A stretch of DNA of 22,993 bases from Temnopleurus reevesii (taxonomy: Eukaryota; Echinodermata; Echinoidea; Temnopleuroida; Temnopleuridae): assembly GCA_036244855.1 (NCBI GenBank), contig BQKZ01007668.1, positions 1-22,993 on the forward strand, given 5' to 3'. This document shows, piece after piece, positions 18,301 through 22,993 of this stretch (positions within the stretch are counted from its first letter, which is position 1; each line of letters opens with the position of its first letter). The position numbers and the translations under genes are program-made. The notes beneath the pieces were generated by a model that had not been told where the DNA came from, did no database searches, and saw nothing but the letters and a program-made list of their open reading frames with translations.

Positions 18301-18977
18301 GACTAATGGCATTGGCTTTAGCTGTCTTATGCTTTTTAATAAACGATGTTGCTTGAAAATTGAATTTGATTGAAAGTACAAATCATTGTTTAATATACTT
18401 AGATTTCGCTCGAAGTGCGGACCATGCGTAAAACAAGATGGATATTTCATTTTGCAACTGATTTGTAGTTGATTTGCAGTCGATTGAAATTTTGTAGCAA
18501 TACTCTCTTAATTTAATTTGATTTTGCCTAGTAAAAAATCCCCAATTCCATCACTAAATCTGGTGTCGTTTCTGTTATGTAAATTCTGGGTGGACGCAAA
18601 GAAACTTCAGTATAAGCGACAAGTAAACTAATGCATTGTGGAAATTTGTTTCAACTCTCTAGAAAATGTTTCAATGAAATTTTATTGTCCTGACTGCGTC
18701 ATACATGTTTCCTTTTCATCATAGCTTTGCATTTCTATGGAAATTCATGAAAGCATTGATAAAGTGAGTGTTTTAATATACAGTGGAAACTCGCTATAAA
18801 GAGATCTGATATAACGAAATATCTGCTATAAAGAGGTAAAAATTCTGTTCCCTGCTCTTTATAACTTATTGTTTTTTAACTCTGCTATAAAGAGATTACT
18901 GCTATAACAAGGTATTTCTGATGGTCCCAAGCACCTCGCAGGGCTGCCAAGTCTCCTGGATTCCGCAGGAGACTCCT
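18301..18977. repeat. Direct duplication, copy 2 (starts at N 18300)
   Basis: This starts immediately after the N with the same GACTAATGGC and follows copy 1 to GAGACTCCT at 18977, then continues into unique sequence. It includes a roughly 10-bp insertion (TGGAAATTT region near 18638) relative to copy 1. The abutting arrangement at a single N suggests two haplotypes placed in series, not a true tandem duplication. Confidence 0.92.
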
Positions 18978-19152
18978 GGAAATGGGCCATAATAAATGCA
19001 TGTTTTTGAGCAATCTCCTGGATTATGGAAACATTGATGCCATTAGGTTGTGTGCATTTTATAGACATCTACTGGATTTCTCCCACAATCTCCCTGATTG
19101 TTGCTGTTAAATGTTGGTAGCTCTGACCTCGTTATACAGACTTTCCACTGTA
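18779..19152. mobile_element. pogo/Tigger-like Tc1-mariner MITE with TA target duplications
   Basis: The ends are TA-CAGTGGAAACTCGCTATAAAG at 18779 and, inverted, TA-CAGTGGAAAGTCTGTATAACG at 19152. That gives terminal inverted repeats of about 22 bp with a few mismatches, flanked by TA on both sides, in an element of about 370 bp. CAGTGG...TCG..TATAA ends resemble pogo/Tigger-type elements. The interior has repeated GCTATAAAGAG motifs and a hairpin (AGTCTCCTG at 18950, CAGGAGACT at 18966, seven-base loop). There is no transposase ORF, so it is non-autonomous. Confidence 0.75.
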
Positions 19153-20122
19153 CTCTGTATTATGACTAAATTAGTATTATCAAATTGCATAGTAAAATTG
19201 TAATTATAAAAAGATCATGTGTAAAATTTTCATATTTTATCACCTTGAATTCTTAATATGTTAACCCATGTATAGATACACCTACCACATGTATTATGCA
19301 CAGTTATAAGGTAATAAGGTGATGTGTAACAAAATATTGTATTCACTTTGCATACTGGTAGATTTAATTAATAATTCCTAATAAAGAATAATGGTACTTA
19401 CATGTTAGCAAGATTTTCCTACATTTTAGAAAAATTTTAAGGCCTGTTTTTGACCAAGTTTGTTCAATATTATAGCAGTCGTTGACAGAAAAACTATATA
19501 CATTGTACTAAAGTTGAATCTCTTGGGCCATAGGAATTTGTTCTACTTATTAGAAATTAGACTTACAAGAGCTAAATATCAAACAAAATATAATATTGCC
19601 AAAGCATATTTTTTTTAGATTTTACTCCTTTTTTAAAAACAAAATAACCCAAGATTTAAAATAAAGGTACAAGTACACATAACTATGAGTCCATATGTGA
19701 GATTGTTGTGGATGTAGAATTTAATGACTTCAAATGAAGCTTCAATATACTTTGCAAACGAGTTGAATTGATGAAGGGGTTGTTTTTAGAGCTTTGTATA
19801 CTAGAATTTATAAAAATTAGCATATAAAGGTCAAAAATAGAAGAGAGATCAATGAAATGAAATATAAAAATGCTGAGTGACACCTCATCATCATTCAATC
19901 ATGTAAAGCACTTTGCTGTTCATTTTTACTTTTGAATGTGAATGTGAAACTCTGCCCTTGTGGTACATCTCTCAGGACCACAGAAATCTATTTGATTTAG
20001 AGAGCTATTGGACTTATGGAGAGTTGGCTGTAATTTTATGCATGAAAAGCTATATGCTAGTAAACCTGCATTTGTTTTCAAGCAAATGTGAAAATAATGG
20101 TGTGGAAGAACAAGAACAAGTC
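19153..20122. other. AT-rich sequence without recognisable gene
   Basis: No domain, RNA gene or clear transposon was seen. A frame open from 19913 to 20209 has no recognisable content. This may be extended 3' UTR of NCOA6 if the distal poly(A) site near 20533 is used. Confidence 0.4.
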
Positions 20123-20218
20123 AATCATGTTCATAAAAGATTGAGTAAAGAAGAAGGAATAGTGGCATGGAAAAAATGGAAAAAGCAAATCATGTTCGTA
20201 AAAGATTGAGCAAAGAAG
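20123..20218. repeat. Local 31-bp direct repeat
   Basis: AATCATGTTCATAAAAGATT, extending to 31 bp, occurs at 20123-20153 and again at 20188-20218 with two substitutions, 65 bp apart. Confidence 0.75.
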
Positions 20219-20532
20219 GGCAAATACAGAAAGGTAGATAAATTGTTGTAGAAATAATAGTGAATTTGCTTGTATTTTGTTTGTGTAGTCTTTCTGCTTT
20301 TAAATGTAAAAATCTTGTTATGTTTTCACTGAAATGTATTATCTGTTGAATGATGCATATAGTATTATTATTTGCACAGTGTTTGATATTTGTGGTGCAT
20401 GTTTATATTGTAGACTGTATTTGCCAATTGAAATCATTCATTTGTAGAAATGTGCATTATCATTACTATTATTATTTCTACATGTATGAAAGCACATAAA
20501 GTGTTTTTCACCTTTCAATGTGGAATATTTTG

Positions 20533-20538
20533 AATAAA
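20533..20538 (+). terminator. Candidate distal poly(A) signal
   Basis: TTGAATAAAAATG is followed 20-30 bases later by a T/G-rich TTTTGTTTTTCTCTTGTG, the usual arrangement of signal and downstream element. It could end a longer NCOA6 transcript or be chance in AT-rich DNA. Confidence 0.3.
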
Positions 20539-20920
20539 AATGTTTCTATGAAATGTTGAATTTTGTTTTTCTCTTGTGATATTGAAATAAGTGTACGAGG
20601 AGGAAATAAATGGACAGTGAACAAGCGAAGGGGTTAGGCAGGGTAGATCCAGAAATTTTTGCTAGAATTTAACTTTCGAAAGTATTGTAACCAGTCAACA
20701 TTATGGTCTTATCATACCAATAGCAATAGAAGATGGAAGTCGTTGCTACTCTGTTTGATGTCAAGGCCGACTCGCACCTTTTGCATTTTAGCCTTTGTCA
20801 GTCCAGCATTTTTTTGGAAATTAAAAATGCTCCCCGAGCACACAGTATATGCTGATCAGACGGTGAACTGTCGTTCGCCTTGTGCTCAAAGAGCATACAC
20901 CAAACATCAGCCCACCATAT

Positions 20921-20985
20921 GACCTGCGTCTTTGTGCGTCCAGAAAGCGTTTTTAATTGTTTAAAATGCTGGGCAGACGCAGGCC
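20921..20985. repeat. Short inverted repeat
   Basis: GACCTGCGTCT at 20921 and AGACGCAGGCC at 20975 are inverted (10 of 11 pair), enclosing a loop of about 43 bases. The stretch from 20760 to 20985 is richer in GC than its surroundings and may be a transposon fragment. Confidence 0.5.
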
Positions 20986-21066
20986 AAAAATACAAATGTG
21001 TGACATTGCCTTAACACAAGAAAAAAATAGAGCCCTTGTAGATCTGGCATTGTACAGATGCTGCAA

Positions 21067-21189
21067 GAACAGAGAGGGAAAGAGTGAGAGATAGAGAGAA
21101 AGGGCACAAGGGAGAGAGAAAGAGTGGGTCAGAAGGGAGAGAGAAAATGCAAGAGATAGAGAGATGGATAGAGAGAAGGGGGGGGGGGG
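21067..21189. repeat. GA-rich imperfect microsatellite ending in a 12-base G run
   Basis: This is an almost pure purine strand (AGAGAGGGAAAGAGTGAGAG and similar) ending in twelve Gs at 21178-21189. Polypurine tracts of this kind can form triplex DNA. ORFs on the opposite strand are Ser/Leu/Phe artefacts. Confidence 0.85.
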
Positions 21190-21394
21190 AATACAATGGG
21201 AAATGAGAATAGAGCTTAAAAGAAAGGGAATAAGAAATGGGAAGGGTGTAGAAAAGATGAAATACAGTACAAAATCAGTTCGAGATGCTTGGGACCAATG
21301 AAAGTGGCTTTTCATACACCAACTTGACTGAAAAATAAAATAAAAAAACCCAGAAAATTACAAATTCAGATTTTTATCACAGCAAAACTAATTA

Positions 21395-21540
21395 GCCCGT
21401 ATTCCGATAGAAAGGTTTAACTTAACCAGGAACAAAAACATTATTATTTAAACCCGGGATATTCAAAAATTAAACCAAGAATCTAAATGACAATAACTAA
21501 GACCTGGGTTAAATTAAACATTGCTATAGGAATACGGGCC
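21395..21540. mobile_element. Foldback MITE with about 35-bp terminal inverted repeats
   Basis: The left end, GCCCGTATTCCGATAGAAAG, continuing GTTTAACTTAACCAGG, pairs with the right end, whose reverse complement is GGCCCGTATTCCTATAGCAA continuing TGTTTAATTTAACCCAGG. The element is about 146 bp, largely palindromic and has no coding capacity. The GGCCCGTATTC...TTTAA...TTAA end is common in marine invertebrate genomes in my recollection; I cannot assign a superfamily, and the target duplication is unclear. Confidence 0.75.
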
Positions 21541-22993
21541 ATTGTCTATTGCTGCTGAAAGAATGCAAAAGTGAATCTTACTTCATAAAATTGATTCTCA
21601 TGCACCAGAATTATTCAAAAGGGAAAATACCAAGAAGAAAAAGAACATTCGTTAATCAACAAACATGAGAGGAACATGGGTAGAGGTTGAATGAGTCAAT
21701 TTATTTTCATTTTTTCACAAAATGTATACAAATTAGTATTGACAAGCATGATAATGTTCTTCAAATCGATCAAAAAGTTGTAATCATAACATCTTTTATC
21801 TTTTACACATTAATTTACCAAGATTTGAGTTGTCAAGAAACAAAGGGAAGTGGGATCATACTTGGAACAGTAGAAAAATACACTTTTTGGTTACTTCAAA
21901 GATTAAACTCTGTCACCATACACTGTACATGTTACTGTAATAAAATAAATCTATAAATCTTTTAGAAAAAATACACTCAAATAGGAAAATACTTTTGAGC
22001 TGAAAATTAGGCAAGATCAGGGAGTTAGATTGTAAATAGAAATTGATCGTGAGTCAGCTAAACTCGACATTGATTATAAGATGGACAAATAGAGTTAAAG
22101 CACAAAAATTTGTTCGAAATTTCATGTATGAGCCTATTATCTCAAAGATATATACAGGTAGGTAGATCTATAAATTTGTGTGTTAAGACCAACACATATT
22201 ACAGCATGCTAGTAAACAAAATCTCAATTACATTTTGGTGATATGAATTGGGAGGCATGATATTTCTCTTTACTGACTAATGCAGGGTGGTATACTTAGG
22301 TGAAGTGGACAGTGGCTTTTTGCTCTAACCTTTTGCTCTAAGTTTGTTTATTTATTCATTCATTAGTTTTATTTCAGTAGGGTAGCTCGATCAGTAGTCT
22401 TGATACTGGTTTCCGTGGAGGCCCTATATAGAAGAAAACTAAAAACAAATTAAAAAAATTGTGCTCATTAACACTGAATGGCTGGAAGCAAGTTATATAA
22501 ACATTAATATTTTGTATAAATTCCATGGAACAAAGTTTCCACACACAAAGTTATGTAGTATTACAAAGGACAATCGCCAGATAAAATCTGCCTCACCTAC
22601 CTTTATACATGATCACATGAAAAAAAGATTCACACACAAGTTTGTATTATACTTATTTGCTTTTTTTTTAATTGTAAAAGCATATCTCCTCTTAATTGTT
22701 TCTATAGAGTACACATGGAATGGAAAAAAAGACAGAATGATTTTATTTTCATTGTGAAAATTGAAAGCAATGGGAAGAAATCAATTGAATTGTATACAAA
22801 GCACAGTTAATATAAAAATACAGAAATACTGGTAGAAGAGTCAAATATTTGAGAGTCAAATAAAATGAATATTAAAATCAATGTTATTATTTTATGACTC
22901 AATGTTAACTTTCATACTTCACAATATGAAGTGGAAAAATACAAAATTGTAATCTACAGACTCTCAATTAATCAGTTGATAATTTCTGATGAT
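21541..22993. other. AT-rich downstream sequence with no supported gene
   Basis: Open frames at 21687-21956 and 22461-22757 have AT-driven composition and no recognisable motifs. No RNA gene or clear repeat was seen. Confidence 0.5.

Noticed and set aside
19913..20209. 98-codon ORF downstream of NCOA6
   Set aside because: No recognisable domain; part of it is a local 31-bp direct repeat.
20953..21315. 120-codon reverse ORF rich in Ser, Leu and Phe
   Set aside because: It is the opposite strand of the GA-rich microsatellite.
22461..22757. 98-codon ORF near the right edge
   Set aside because: AT-rich composition, no motif and no homology recognised; the hydrophobic stretch is explained by T-rich DNA.

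Overview
This is a eukaryotic (metazoan) genomic window with about seven GT-AG-flanked exons, long AT-rich introns, microsatellites and small dispersed transposons. It contains no prokaryotic gene organisation. The one gene I can support is a complete protein-coding locus on the + strand, an orthologue of nuclear receptor coactivator 6 (NCOA6; also called ASC-2, PRIP or TRBP). The retroposon types (a tRNA-like SINE ending in an AAT/ATT tail, and 'gcgctatataaa'-type tails), the ACATGTACATGT-rich introns and the short non-autonomous DNA transposons suggest a marine invertebrate deuterostome. An echinoderm such as a sea urchin is my best guess, but the species is inferred, not proven.

Layout. 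Positions 1-2921 are the upstream region or first intron: a perfect DR1 nuclear-receptor element at 15-27, a CpG-rich block at about 225-350, a 22-bp perfect palindrome, a 350-bp GAT microsatellite with a 126-bp higher-order period, and a short 19-bp tandem array. The first coding exon is 2922-3059 (ATG at 2948). The giant exon is 5201-11436. An 87-bp in-frame putative intron (11437-11523) is followed by exons 11524-11893, 14257-14421, 14709-15116 and a terminal coding exon 16815-16873. The joined CDS predicts about 2449 residues, against 2063 in human NCOA6. All exon junctions agree in phase. A diverged duplicate of the terminal exon lies 226 bp upstream, at 16589. The 3' UTR runs from 16874 to a likely poly(A) signal at 17671.

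Downstream of about 17634 the sequence is mostly repeats. A 0.67-kb segment appears twice, abutting at a single N (18300), and probably represents unmerged haplotypes. It carries a pogo/Tigger-like MITE with TA target-site duplications. A second MITE with long terminal inverted repeats lies at 21395-21540, and there is a GA-rich microsatellite at 21067-21189. I see no gene in 20.6-23 kb.

The encoded protein is mostly low-complexity (Q, P, S/T). It keeps the NCOA6 hallmarks: the conserved N-terminal region ending in VEPWNS, the receptor-binding LxxLL box in its conserved context LTSPLLVNLLQSDI, a second LxxLL (LKALL) where vertebrate NCOA6 has LSQLL, several lysine/arginine-rich nuclear-localisation-like stretches, and a basic KRRK C-terminus. 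In vertebrates NCOA6 bridges ligand-bound nuclear receptors to the KMT2C/KMT2D H3K4 methyltransferase (ASCOM) complex. The same role here is inferred from homology.
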